Source: Phalacrocorax aristotelis
Lineage: Eukaryota > Chordata > Aves > Suliformes > Phalacrocoracidae
Direction: 5' to 3'
NCBI RefSeq assembly: GCF_949628215.1
Contig: NC_134278.1
Coordinates: 44,535,191 to 44,599,190, forward strand
Length of the DNA: 64,000 nucleotides
Part shown: positions 26,201 to 37,225 of the stretch, piece after piece
Position numbering within the stretch: position 1 is the stretch's first letter
Layout: each line of letters starts with the position of its first letter
Notes under the pieces: model-generated
What the model was told of the DNA's origin: nothing
The model's input: only the letters and a program-made list of their open reading frames with translations
Databases searched by the model: none
Translations under genes and position numbers: made by a program

Positions 26201-27211
26201 CTACTTCACAGAAATAAAAGCCGTGGATTGTCACAGCTAACGTGCCAGACTATTTGGATTTCAACAGTTCAGAAGTGGAGAATGATTTTGTTTAAAGCAG
26301 CCTCAGGCTGAGCCATGCTCAACTGTTCTTTGGGAGTAGGAGGGATCTAGGAAATGGAGATGGTAGAATTAAAGAATTGTTAACTTTCAGTGGCCAGCAA
26401 TTTACCTGCCAACAGTACTATATGGGTTGCTTAGAGAACTTTTGTTAGCATCTTGTCCAACCTCCAATTCCTTTTTACCTTTCTGTAATGTTAAGTGCTG
26501 TGTCCAGAGCTGTATTCAGAATGACATGCATAGCAGAGGAAGCATTGCAAGGTTCAAAACAGGACTTTACGCACCCTGCTACCTGCCAGGAAGCTTCCTT
26601 CCTCCTGGAGAGAATGTCACCTCATCTGACTAAGCCTGTTCCAAATGAACCAGGTCAAAGCAGTAACCTAGACAACTCCGATGTTACAGCTAACACTGCT
26701 ATTTATATATCTACTACTCCAAAGGGAATAATTACTCCCTTAACTGTTTTACTTTTCTTTTGCCCACTGGACTTTTTATAAGCAGGTGCTGTCATGCAAC
26801 TGGTGCTTGTCAGCTCCACCCAATGAGCAGAGAACCTGAGGCATTTATGGGTTTCTTCTAGTTCCAGTTGCAAGGTTAGAGAAGAGGATTGCAGGTATTT
26901 TTTTTTTCCTTTTTCTTTTAATGTTGGACCTATATTCTCTTTGTTTTATATACTTGTGGTACTGCCATGTGATCTGGAAAATGCTCAGCTGAGCGAACTG
27001 CTCAGAACTTAGTGTAGTGTTTGATATTTTTATGGTTTTAATCAAAATAGTGGTGCTTAGTATACTTTCAAATGCAGCTATGATTTGACTATGTTTATCT
27101 CACTAATTTTCAGAACGTTAAGATAACATGCACCAGTACAGCAGGTTTACGTTCAGCTTTGCAAATCAGGAAGAGCACTGTGGGAACCACTAGGCACTGT
27201 AGTGTCCATAG
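23225..27211. other. Intergenic stretch with unresolved exon-like islands
   Basis: Mostly unique AT-rich DNA. Three small patches look somewhat like coding exons: plus strand near 24707-24870 after TCTGTTTCCAG, plus strand near 25780-25850 after TTCCATTGTAG, and minus strand 26027-26128 (33 codons, charged). None matches a protein I recognise, and the last two are cut by stops. Confidence 0.35.
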
Positions 27212-28204
27212 AGGTTTCCAGTGACAGGAATCTCAGGGGCTGGTATTGGGACTGGTGCTGTTTAACATCTTTGTTGGCAACAAGGACAGTGTGATTGGGT
27301 GCACCCTCAGCAAGGTTGCCAATGACACCAAGCTGTGTGGTGCAGCTGACATGCTTGGAGGGAAGGGATGCCATCCAGAGGGACCTGGACAGGCTTGAGA
27401 GGTGGGCCCTTATGAACCTCATGAAGTTTAACAAGCCAAGTGCAAGGTCCTGCACATGGGTCGGGGCAATCCCAAGCACAAACACAGGCTGGGTGGAGAA
27501 TGCATTGAGAGCAGCTCTGAGGAGAAGGACTTGGGGGTGTAGGCTGATGAGAAGCTCAACATCAATGTGTGCTTGCAGCTCAGAAAGCCAGCTGTATCCT
27601 GGGCTGCATCAAAAGAAGCGTGGCCAGCAGGTTGAGGGAGGTGATTCTGCTGCTCTACTCTGCTTTCGTGAGACTCTACCTGGAGTACTGGTTCAGCTCT
27701 GGGGCCCCCAACATAGGAAAGACATGGACCTGTTGGAGCAGTCCAGAGGAAGGCCACGAAGATGATCCGAGGACTGGAGCACCTCTCCTGTGAAGACAGG
27801 TTGAGAGAGTTGGGGTTGTCCAGCCTGGAGAAGAGAAGGCTCTGGGGAGACCATATAGCAGCCTTCCAGTACTTGAAGGGGTTCTCCAAGAAAGCTGGAG
27901 AAGGACTTCTTACAAGGGCATGGAGTGATAGGACAAGGGGTAGTGGCTTTAAACTGAACGAGGGTAGATTTAGATTAGCTAGAAGGAAGAAATTTTTTAC
28001 ACTGAGGGTGGTAAAACAGTGGAACAGGTTGCCCAGAGATGTGGTGGATGCCCCATCCGTGGCAGTGTTCAAGGCCAGGTTGGATGGGGCTTTGAGCAAC
28101 CTGGTCTGGTGGAAGGTGTCCCTGTCCATGGCTGCAGGGGTGGAACTAGATGATATTTAAGGTCCCTTTCAACCCAAACCATTCTATGTTTCTATTATTC
28201 TATG
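27212..28204 (+). mobile_element. CR1 LINE, 3' 1 kb
   Basis: A different subfamily from copies A and B. Palm motifs are present but degraded (GLVLGLVLFNIFVGN-like start; the FADDTK position reads VANDTK). The C-terminal segment 27762-28160 is open (GLEHLSCEDRLRELGLSSLE, LKGFSKKAGEGLL, VVKQWNRLPRDVVDAPS). Ends with CCATTCTATGTTTCTATTATTCTATG. 5'-truncated at about 27212. Confidence 0.93.
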
Positions 28205-28799
28205 AATTTACTTTTCCTTTACAGTGTCAGGAGTAAAATAAAACTCTGTATCTGTGTTTGAAAACAGTCTCAGTTTTATGTTCAACCCAGCTGTACCCTG
28301 AGGCTGAAACATGGCCATGTTTTGGCAGCAGGGAAGGCTGCCATATGTTGCAGTGATAAAGAAATTACACTCATGCCAATCTCTAAAAGGCTTATAAAAA
28401 TATCTAAGGGAGTATATTTGTAGCAATTCAAGCTTTTATATATATATATATATATATAATTAAAAAGCCTGACAAGTCTGTATTTAGGGATAATTTTTCT
28501 GTCTCTTTAACAGTCACACGCTTTGTAAAAGCTGCAAGCCACAATTCACTATTGTTCTTGAGAGGAGTTGTATTATATACACAAATCCATTGTATTGCTT
28601 GCTCTCTAGCCCCCAGCTTCCAATAGCCATAGGGCAATTCAATTCTCTGAATAAATTCTTACTTATTGACTGGCTTTTAGTGAGCACATACTGGAAATCA
28701 ATAAGAAGATTGGTTTTTTAGTAGTCATTCAGCCAAGCCTCTATATGAGAGCACGGACATGGAGGCCCTGAACATTGCCAGCAGCAACATGACATACTC
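28205..28799. other. Intergenic stretch left of KIF11 retrocopy
   Basis: Unique sequence with the TA microsatellite; nothing else recognised. Confidence 0.6.
28437..28459. repeat. (TA)n microsatellite
   Basis: Eleven perfect TA units followed by AAT, between the CR1 ending at 28204 and the KIF11 retrocopy. Confidence 0.95.
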
Positions 28800-28813
28800 T
28801 TTTTTTTTTTTTT
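28800..28813 (-). repeat. Poly(A) tract at the 3' side of the KIF11 retrocopy
   Basis: A run of 14 T on the plus strand, i.e. A14 on the minus strand, lying on the 3' side of the retrocopy as expected for a retained poly(A) tail. It could also be an unrelated homopolymer, since about 290 bases between it and the last recognisable KIF11 codons are unassigned. Confidence 0.5.
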
Positions 28814-31480
28814 AAGGTCAGTATAGGCCGTCGGTTTGTAGCTCTCATGGGTGACTTCCAGTGCTTTTAAAATCACCAATTAATTTGCTTTAGTGCCAGC
28901 AGTATGTCAATGATCTTTGAACACAAAAGACTATTTGTATTCTTGATATGCATATAATAAAATCTATTGTAGGATCTATTTGTACAGTGTGGTAGTTCCA
29001 AACCACATCTACTGCCACTTAATCCAGAACCAAATATCCAATCCAAAATACTGATCTCAATCATAAACCTTCTGTTTTCTATTGTAAACACTGAAGCTGC
29101 TGTTTCTCATTGCTGAAGGAGGACTGCTACTGATCCATAAAGCTGACTATCTGAGCAGTTTTAAATTCATTCTGTTTACCAGTATCCTGAGACACGACAC
29201 TGCTAAGAAGTTGCTGAGAACAGACAATGGGTTCCACCAGCATCTTCTTGATTTCACCACTTACGTCCTTGAAGAAAGTATCAAGAGATGCAATAAATTT
29301 GTTTTGAAGCACAAGTTTTACTGCTGACTGGGTCCATAGGTTCCAGGTAAACATTTTCTTGCCCAGCAGTGATGGTGGTCTTCAAATTTCCATTGTTTGA
29401 CTGTATACCAGCTAAGTTCTTCTGTGTCTCTCGTGCCAACAGGTCCAGCTGACTTTGCAGTGAGGACACTAATTCATTTGCATTCTTTGTATATACAAGT
29501 CTTTCCGTTTCCACTTCTTAAATTCTCACAGTATTTTGCAGCTGAGAAAAAATACTGGCTGTTTCTTCCTGTAATTTTTTCAGAGAGCGATATCTCCTAA
29601 GAAGATTTTAATTTCTTTTTATGGCCCTCCATTGCATCAGCCACAGCAGAACATCTCCTCATGTTATTCTGAAACTGACAGTTTAGTTCCAGGACAATTT
29701 GCACTGCTGGTGTCAAGATATTTAATGCTCTTCCTAATCAACACATATGCTCCTCAGTCAATCTCAACAGTAGCTTTACTAGCAAATGGCAGAGTCTTAT
29801 TTTGTAATATTTTTTCAAACATATAAGGAAGTTCAGCGGACAGCAATTTTTTAACAAGAGGCAAAAGACACTGATACAACTAATGCAAATACATTAGCTG
29901 CTGAACAACTGGTATATAGGAAGCCCCCTATAAAAAATACATAAGATGTCAACAGACTGTTCTCACTAACTGAATCTGGTATTTTGTTGAACATAACATT
30001 CATTTCTCCTGCAAATTTATTAGGACGATAGCACTGTGTTGATCAACAACCTTCTTATGATCCAGTTTTGCACAGAATATCTTTCGTATTAACAATACTA
30101 ACCAAATGACTAGCTGTGCCATAAACTTTTTCTCTGGTGTTTTCCAAAACTGAAAAGACATATTCTTTCTCAGCCAAAGGAACCTTGGTTTCTTGCAGAT
30201 CTGTCTATGCTTCTTTCAGTTCTTTCTCCTTGATCTGCAGATCTATTTTCATTGTCAAGACTGGCTTTTATCAACTGTGAATGGTTTAGTGATTGTTTCA
30301 ACTTCTTCCATGGTGCTGATTACGTCAATATACTCTGCAACTTGTTCTTCCTGAACTTTCAGCTTCCTTTTAAGGGCTTAATGAATTTTTAATGAAAACA
30401 TAGACTCCATTTTACTGTTGTGCAGCAGCAACGTCTCCTTTTAGATGCTCAATCTCTTCAGTATCTTCCTTAATAACAGCTCCTCTTGGCAGCTGCTGGT
30501 TAACTTCAGGCTTCATTATGTTATTTGTTCTGTGAGCATGCTTCAGTGTACTCAGTGTTTCCTCAAGATTTATAGTATGTGAGAAACTGTGATAATTATT
30601 GACGTTCTTTCTTGTTCTCCAAGAGAGTCTTGAAGGATTCTTGTAAGTTGAGATCCTCTGTGTCTCCTTCCAAAAAAGCAGTAATAAATCCTCCTCTAGT
30701 CAGAACAGACCACTCGGTATTTCCAGCTTCACAAGCTCTTTCATCAACTGCCCCAAGCTGAAGCGTTTTCACTTCCTGCAAGATCAACCAAGTTTATCTT
30801 CACAGATCTAACAAGCTCCTGTCCATCAGCTCTGGTTTCTTTCATATGGATGGCAACCAAAACCACAAAGATCAACTGGAATATGCATTTTTTTGAGTAG
30901 CTGCGTTACTTCTTTTTGCTGCACTTCATTCCAAGATTTTGTAGGCTTTATTTTTGTTGTGTACAGGTATTTCTTCCAAGCCTTTCATGTTTACACCTGT
31001 TTTCTTTATGGGATCATCAAATATCTGCAGTCTTTCTCCAGTGCTGGGAATAGAATTCAGAAGATCAAAAAGCTCTTCATTATAGATTTCCACAAGAGTG
31101 GCTTTTACAAAAAAAAATCAGTATCAATCTGAGTTTCTCTAATATTTGATACAAAGTATTATACATGGTAGCAAATCCTCTTTCAGAGTTTGTTCCTCAT
31201 TGGGGCTCCCCTTAAACTGCGGAGGTCATTCCAATACCGTTGTGGCCATAAATGATCACTGTACAGTTGTACTCATAATAACTTCATCCAAAATGTGACA
31301 CGACACTCTTGTGTCAGTTGCCTGTGATGCCTCCAGTGCGAAACTTCTTTTCTTGCTTGATCACAGTCTACAAAAGCGTAGGCACTTGCTTTACATCCTG
31401 AGGCATTAAAAGGCCTGCACCACACCACCATCAAGATGTTCTTGCCCTTTGCATTCTTTGTGTAGCTACTTCCCTGGAAG
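28814..31480 (-). pseudogene. KIF11: KIF11 (kinesin-5/Eg5) processed pseudogene
   Basis: Intronless copy running from the KIF11 N terminus to about residue 900 with many stops and frameshifts. Landmarks on the minus strand: motor start with KGKNI and RCRPF-like residues (31475-31370), a ruined P-loop near 31240, SPNEE (about 31200), [13 protein letters not shown] (31054-31092), switch [12 protein letters not shown] (30765-30794), a RILQDSLG-like segment (about 30600-30650), NLEETLSTL (about 30540-30575), then the neck and coiled-coil stalk (30480 to about 30090), and tail segments down to 29110. The functional parent gene has many introns, none of which is present here, so this is a retrocopy. 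The P-loop GxxxxGKT lysine is lost, and reading needs repeated frame changes, so it cannot encode a motor. The last 150 or so codons are not recognisable. Confidence 0.92.
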
Positions 31481-32779
31481 CTCAAGGAAGCCGTGCTGGG
31501 CCTCAGGGCCAATCTGCCAGGGAAAAAGGCAAAGTGCTGACTGTCCCTCAATGCTTTTGCAGCCCCTTGAGCTGCAGCCAACTGCCTGCTGCTCACATTC
31601 TACTCACCTCAGCCACTGGCACTGCGCCTCCTGCAACTCTGCCCTCCAATTCCTGCCAAGTTTCTAGTTACAGTGGCCCAGAAGTGTCTGAGTGTAGGGA
31701 GACTCTGCTCATCACTTAACTTGTCATGTCCACACTGTGCAGTGCAGCAGGGTGTGACATGTTTAAGCTAACACTGATCAAAATAGCCCTAGAAATAAAA
31801 GGTAACGTAGCCACAACAGTTTTGTGTTGCACATGAGTTAACTGGCCCCGAAATGAAGCAGTGGCCCTGCCCTTATGCCTCTGTTTTGACACAGCAATCG
31901 GCCTCTGCCTAGTATGGCACTGCATAGGCACCCACCTGCTTGAAACTTGACTTGGAGAAGCTTTGCGTTACTACACAAAAGGCACCATATATTGCATCTG
32001 CAGTGCACTCTCTGAACTGACTTCCTAGCTTTTACTGTCTGCTCTGCAGATGAGGAATTGTGGCATTTCTAAATGCCTTTCATGGACACCTTACAGCAGA
32101 ACAACGCATCTGTCAGTAGGCTTAACTAAAGGCCCACACTCTCTGAAAAATGTTTTAGGGAATTGTCATCTGAAAAAGGCTGGAACTCCTCTGATGTGAC
32201 ACATACATCAGATTTAATCTGGAGGTATATTGGAGATGGAGGCAGATATTTTTGGGATCCCCTGTTTTTTTAACAGCTGTACAGATCAGAAAACAGGAAC
32301 TGACTTCTAAGAAAATCCAGTAGCAAGATGTGGACTTTGCTCAAAACTATAGCCGCTGCATGCAATTCTCAAAATAGTTTCCTCCTATATCTTAAAGCAC
32401 TGTCCAGTCTTGCTAAATTATATGAGTGGCTGACTAATCATTAGATTTCTTTTTTAACTCTCCTGAACATTCTTCACAATCTTGGGATCAGTTAGAGAGT
32501 GGGGAAGAAAAGCTCCCACCACCTCACAGGTCTGTGAGGTGGGGTTGAAGGAAGAGCCCCTTTACTGAGCCTCACTGCAAAGCCAGGTACTGTGTCCCTG
32601 CAAAGACAGCATCTGGAAAAATACTTGACTGCAGCCTGCCTGTGCACAGCAGTTTTATCTCAGAAAGGTGTCCTTCCTCGCTCTTGCAATACGGTTTTTA
32701 AAAAGCCACATCAAAATCTTTAATAGGATAATAAAGCTCTGACGCTTTAATATCCTGGATGTAGCACTCGGGCCCTGAC
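31481..32779. other. Intergenic, between KIF11 retrocopy and CpG island
   Basis: May include some 5' UTR of the retrocopy at its left edge. Otherwise unique sequence with no recognised gene or repeat. Confidence 0.5.
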
Positions 32780-33149
32780 CCTGCCCTGGGCCTGCCCTTC
32801 TGGAGACCTCTCCCTTCACAGCCATATTTCTTCTCCTAAGACCTTCCTTCCCAGCTCCCCGCAGCTGACAGCCTTCCCGACCCGCCGTCCCTGGGGCGGC
32901 GATCCCGCCGCCCAGATGCTCTGGCCGCAAACTTAACGCTACTTCAGGGGCTTGGCCAGGCCTCCTCCCTCCAGCCCTCCCGCAGGGCCGCGGCCCCGGC
33001 GGGCGGGAAGCCTGTGGCGCTGCCGGCGGCCGCCGCCTCCCGGAGACACGGTTGGACCCCGACGCCCCGGCAACACCTCGGTCGGGAGTGACCGAGAACC
33101 GGCGCCAGGGTCCCGCGGCCCAACCCCGACCCACGGCCCGCCCCTCCTC

Positions 33150-33389
33150 TGGCAGGTGCGGCCCTGCCGCTCCGCTCCGCTCCGCTCCGCTCCGCGCCGG
33201 GCCGGGCCGCCGCTGCGCACTGGGCGGGGCGGGGAAGCTCCTCCTGCTCCGGCACCGGCGCCGCGCAGCCGGCCCGGAGAGTCAGCGGTGTTGCGGCTTC
33301 TTCACCGCGGTTCGTCCCTCGCTGCTGTCGGAGCGGGGCGGAGGGTCGGCGGCGGCACCGCCGTGCGCGGTCCCAGCACCTGCCGCGAG
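33150..33389 (+). other. KLHL32: Probable KLHL32 non-coding exon 1 (5' UTR)
   Basis: The 3' boundary is inferred from a strong donor, CCGCGAG|GTGAGGG, at 33389/33390. The 5' boundary is a guess, since the transcription start cannot be read. KLHL32 encodes a BTB-BACK-Kelch protein of the CUL3 adaptor class. I searched the following 30 kb for its N-terminal BTB coding sequence and did not find it, so the coding exons must lie right of the window and this exon would be untranslated. Direction and position fit the NDUFAF4-KLHL32 divergent pair. An alternative is an unrelated lncRNA promoter. Confidence 0.5.
33167..33195 (+). repeat. CTCCG pentanucleotide tandem repeat in promoter
   Basis: About five to six perfect head-to-tail CCGCT/CTCCG units inside the KLHL32 CpG island, close to the inferred transcription start. 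A candidate length-variable microsatellite. Confidence 0.8.
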
Positions 33390-33484
33390 GTGAGGGAGCG
33401 GCCGGGCCTGAGGCGGCGCTTGGCCGCCGCCGTTACCTAACGGGGACCGGGGCGAGGCGAGGGCAGCACGGCTGCCAGGGAGCA

Positions 33485-33517
33485 CGGAGGGAGGGAGGGA
33501 GGGATGAGGGGGGGCGA
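33485..33517 (+). repeat. GGGA tandem repeat and G-run
   Basis: Four GGGA-type units followed by ATGAGGGGGGG just downstream of the inferred KLHL32 exon 1 donor. Four or more G-runs of at least three make a G-quadruplex possible on the transcribed intron strand. Confidence 0.6.
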
Positions 33518-33830
33518 GTGTCCTCGTTGCCACGGAGACGGTTCAAACGGCGGCTTCGACCCTTGGGGCGCCCCTGGGTGGCGGGGGGCGCCCGCCTTAG
33601 CGGTCCTGCCGGCCCGCGCCTCCGTGTCCCTCTGAGGGAAGGGGGGGGGAGGACGAACCGCAGCTCGGGGGGTGGCTCCGGGGCGCGGCCGGTCCCGCTC
33701 CCGCCGGGGCTGTGCGGGGACGTGCGCCAGGTGCTCCGTTTGTGGCGGTTTCTTAAAACATGGCTCTGGTGCCTCGAAACGGGCGGTGAAATGCGTCTCC
33801 TTACTCAGTAGGAGCGGTTCGCGGCGTGTG

Positions 33831-34300
33831 TCCGGACCGTGAAGCTACTCGTCTGAGTGGCAAAAACACGCTTTTGCTCTTCTCCAGTGTTTTAATATGC
33901 GAGAGCTCCCAGCTGGAAAGGAGCTCGGCACCTCGATTGCTGAAAGAGTAAATCTGCAGCCCTGGGAATTTAAAAGGTACTGCCCCGGTGGTTGAATGCC
34001 TCTCTCAGAGCAGGGAAGGACAAATGCCTCGCTCAGAGCGACTTGGTTCTCATCACTAAATTTCCAGTTTGTCCAATCTGGAGCAATTCTACCGAAAAAA
34101 AAAAATCCCGAGTTCCTGCGACGGTGCAGGTGACTCGTTGCTGCGAGCCTCCCAGGGCGTCGGTGGAGGGTGAATTCAGCCTGCGGAGCGAAGCCGGCTT
34201 GTCTGCACGGTGTCTGGCGGAGCCCGACTGGCAGGTGATACGCATCGCTGCCACACGCAAACGCTGGGAAGCAGTACGCTGGGCACCACACGCTGTAATA
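33831..34300 (+). other. CpG shore with donor-like sites
   Basis: Moderately CpG-rich sequence right of the island. It contains CAG|GTGACT at 34129/34130 and CAG|GTGATA at 34234/34235, which would serve as donors for an alternative first exon. No acceptor or coding evidence was recognised; function is inferred only. Confidence 0.25.
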
Positions 34301-35109
34301 AAATGTGAAAGGAATGGAGCTACAGTTTAAAACTTAGCGCCTTGAGATAAACCGCAGACATTGATCAAGGCAAACAGTGGGAATACGTTTTGGTTTTTTT
34401 TTAAGCTTGGTATAGATTTGTCTGGTTTTGTAGGGGTAGGAGGATGTTGTACAAATGTTTCAGAAGTACATTGGTGTTGGTCTTACTTGTGTAAATGTTA
34501 ATGGCAGCATTTGTTCAGTCATGAAAAGATCAGGAGTAGACCCAGAGGCTGCAGCCCTGTTAACTGTAGCGCATAGGGTAAAGAATTAGTGTAGCCTTGC
34601 CAATTCCTGTTGATTCTGGGATCTGCCTGCATGAGGCAGTTGGCAGGGGTAAGGCCTCTGAGGGGTATTCAACAATTGTTCGGAGTTTTTATCCAAAAAA
34701 GAAGTTTACTATTTAACCAGTGTCTACAGAAATGCAATGATGTACTGAACAAATAATTTAGTTACCACAGATGCTTAAAAATCTACCAATATGTAGCTGC
34801 TCAATCAGATCTCTTTGTTCTGTTCAAGTTTATGAATGGTTAGAGAGAAAATTTTGCCCAACTTTGAAAGTGTTCTAGAAACACTTTCAGCTTTTGTCTG
34901 CTTTTCAGTTTGTGAATAATCTGACAGTATCTGTAGAGCGCTTTGAAGTTATACTGTATGAAGTACTAAGCTAGGTATGGGTACTCTGAGAAACCTTTAG
35001 GGAATAATAAGCTCTTGCTTTAGTAGGACACTAAAAATAATGCAGTTGTACCAATTAATGCCTCTTAAGCATAAGATTTTTTTTTTTTAGGTCCTTACAG
35101 TGTTTATAA

Positions 35110-35340
35110 AAAATGTCATTATGATTTATTGTGCATACGAGCAACAAAAGTCCCGGTTTATTCCTGTATAAGTGCGCATGGAGAAAATGTGCATTTGGGC
35201 AGCTATTGAGTTGGCAGATGTGGGGAGAATAGTGCGTCTACTATTTAAATGGGGGAAGAAGTCGCACCAGGGTTTCATAAAAAATGATACGGTTAGATTT
35301 GCAGGTATATCTTGCATTCAATTCCAAGTGAGAGCAAGTG
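35110..35340. promoter_or_regulatory. Candidate conserved non-coding element
   Basis: High-complexity block with isolated CpGs (CATACGAG, GTCCCGG, GTGCGCATG, GTCGCACC) inside an AT-rich intron where CpG is otherwise nearly absent. It stays open for 72 codons on the plus strand, but no protein family is evident. Called only on composition, so low certainty. Confidence 0.25.
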
Positions 35341-36089
35341 CTTTTAGGGAAGGGGATTTTAATATGGAAATTGAGGGGTTGCTTATTTAACACTTTATAA
35401 ATCAGCATGGTATATGAACCACACAGAATATGAGATTAAGCGTTGTCTTCACTGTTAGAAAACCATGTGATATTCTAAAAGTAAAGATGACTATGTAGAA
35501 ATTAAATATCTGGAGATAATTTTTTTTGAACACAAGCTTGGAAGTGATTGAACTTCAAATTGGCCCTGAACAGAAAGTGTAGAACCTTGCCTCGGACAAC
35601 AAACTTGGGATTCTGTGGGATCTTCTAGTTGAGCTGTAATCTTATTTAAGTCTGTCTTCTCCATAAGAAGGACATGAACAGCTGTGTTTGAGATGGCAAC
35701 TCATCTTAAAAAGTCTGTGTATTGCTAAATGTATAAGTGAATTTGGCTCAGGATTTGAATTTGAACACACAAAGAAATTCAAAACATCAGGGAAGGTGGT
35801 GTGGTTTTGTTTAGTTTTGTTTTTTCCTCTCTGATCATTCTCTTTGTATTAAGGGGTGCAATAAATTTGCAGTTTACAGTAAGGAGAAGTGTGGATGAAA
35901 CAATGGTAGCAGGTGGAAACATAGGCTTGTGTGGGCCTGTTCTTCAGTGGGTACTTGCAAAGTAAAGTGAGCAGGATTTGACCAGGGAAAATGCAGTGTT
36001 CATCTAAAACAAAAAATGGGTTTTGTTACCTCCATTTTTGATTCAGAATGTGTTGCTTCTGCCTGAAAAATCAGAAATTGATATAATGT

Positions 36090-36310
36090 AGCTTCTGACA
36101 CTGATGATCAGCTTCTGCAATGCAGCAAAAAGGAATGTATTCAATATGAAATATGAAAATTCATGGCACTGCTGTGGTGTTTTTTCATCGACTGCTGACT
36201 GGAATATGATTGACTTAATGGCCAAGAATGATGGTAATTTAATGCCCCGCTACTACGGGGAAGTGGTGATTATAAATTGGACTAGAAATGGGGATTGGAT
36301 TAAGTGAGAA
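36090..36310. promoter_or_regulatory. Candidate conserved non-coding element
   Basis: Balanced-complexity block including AATGTATTCAATATGAAAT and GCCCCGCTACTACGGGG, unlike the flanking T-rich sequence. A plus-strand 67-codon frame has no recognisable domain. Enhancer function is inferred from composition only. Confidence 0.25.
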
Positions 36311-37079
36311 ATGAAATTAATTTAAACACTCAAGTGAGAACAGTTGACAGTGTTATCAGGAGAAACTAGTCAAACATAAATGTCATCCACTCTAATTATG
36401 CTTACCTACAGTAACTGCATAGTTGTCTCATTTTAATTCTTTTTAGCATAAAGAAATTATTCGTCATATTTCTCATCCATCTAGGACTTTCATATGGCCC
36501 TTGCCAGTGTGTTCTGTGCTCTGAGGACTTCAATTAGTCCAGAACTGATTGTGGGGGGGGATGGGAATCTCATGTTCAAATTTTTGTATCTCTTTCTTTG
36601 GAGATAGTGAGAGGAACAGTGCCAAAAGGCTGAAAATTACAGAGGTTTTCCTAACAAATTATTCAACTTTTAGGAACCTGATTTTTAATTTTTTATTTAT
36701 TTATTCCCCACAAAATTACTAACCTCTTGTGGTGGTATATCCCCCCAGTTTCTTCAACTACCTGCCAGTTATACTTAGTAGTGAAAGATAAAGGATCCCT
36801 AACACAGCAGTTCCTAAATTTTAATTTCTTTGTCTTCTGAATTAGGTGGCCTTTTGACTGCTTATGAGGTAAAATGCTTGGCTTCCTTTCTTGGGAAGAA
36901 GTTTTGCACGCAGGAGGTAGCTGCATCAGAATACCTTTTGTGCTCCATGCTGTCAGTGGACACCTAAGTCACTCAAAGGACAGATGCCCTGTGAGAACTG
37001 GCGTAGTTCTGGTGGGTCTTTATACACCTTTATACACCTACATACATTGGTTCAAAATGCCTCTCTCTGTTGGCTTGAG

Positions 37080-37225
37080 AAAAGAAAGGTGTCGTTTCAA
37101 AAAATGCCATTCCGGTAGCGAATGCCATGCAAATTCCATTCACGCTCGTGCCAGTTTGGAGCTATTGACTTTCATATCAGCAATCGGAGATTTCTCTGTG
37201 ATGAGAAAGCAACAAAATATGTAAA
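37080..37225. promoter_or_regulatory. Candidate conserved element with POU octamer
   Basis: Contains a perfect octamer ATGCAAAT (37127-37134), the POU-domain binding motif, in a CpG-containing high-complexity patch (GTCGTTTC, CGGTAGCG, CACGCTCGTG, CAATCGGAG). KLHL32 lies in a block near the POU3F2 locus and is brain-expressed in mammals, so a neural enhancer is conceivable. That is inference. Confidence 0.3.

Larger units (their letters stand above)
32780..33830. promoter_or_regulatory. CpG island, probable KLHL32 promoter
   Basis: A roughly 1 kb CpG-dense, GC-rich block standing out sharply from flanking AT-rich DNA. It lies 23.5 kb from the NDUFAF4 start on the side where KLHL32 begins in the conserved vertebrate gene order, and contains a good plus-strand splice donor (33390). 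No TATA box was seen. Assignment to KLHL32 rests on synteny, since no KLHL32 coding exon lies in the window. Confidence 0.75.

Noticed and set aside
32952-33440. Long plus- and minus-strand open frames in the second CpG island
   Set aside because: GC-rich islands have few stop codons. The translations are Pro/Arg/Ala/Gly-rich with no domain, as expected from composition.
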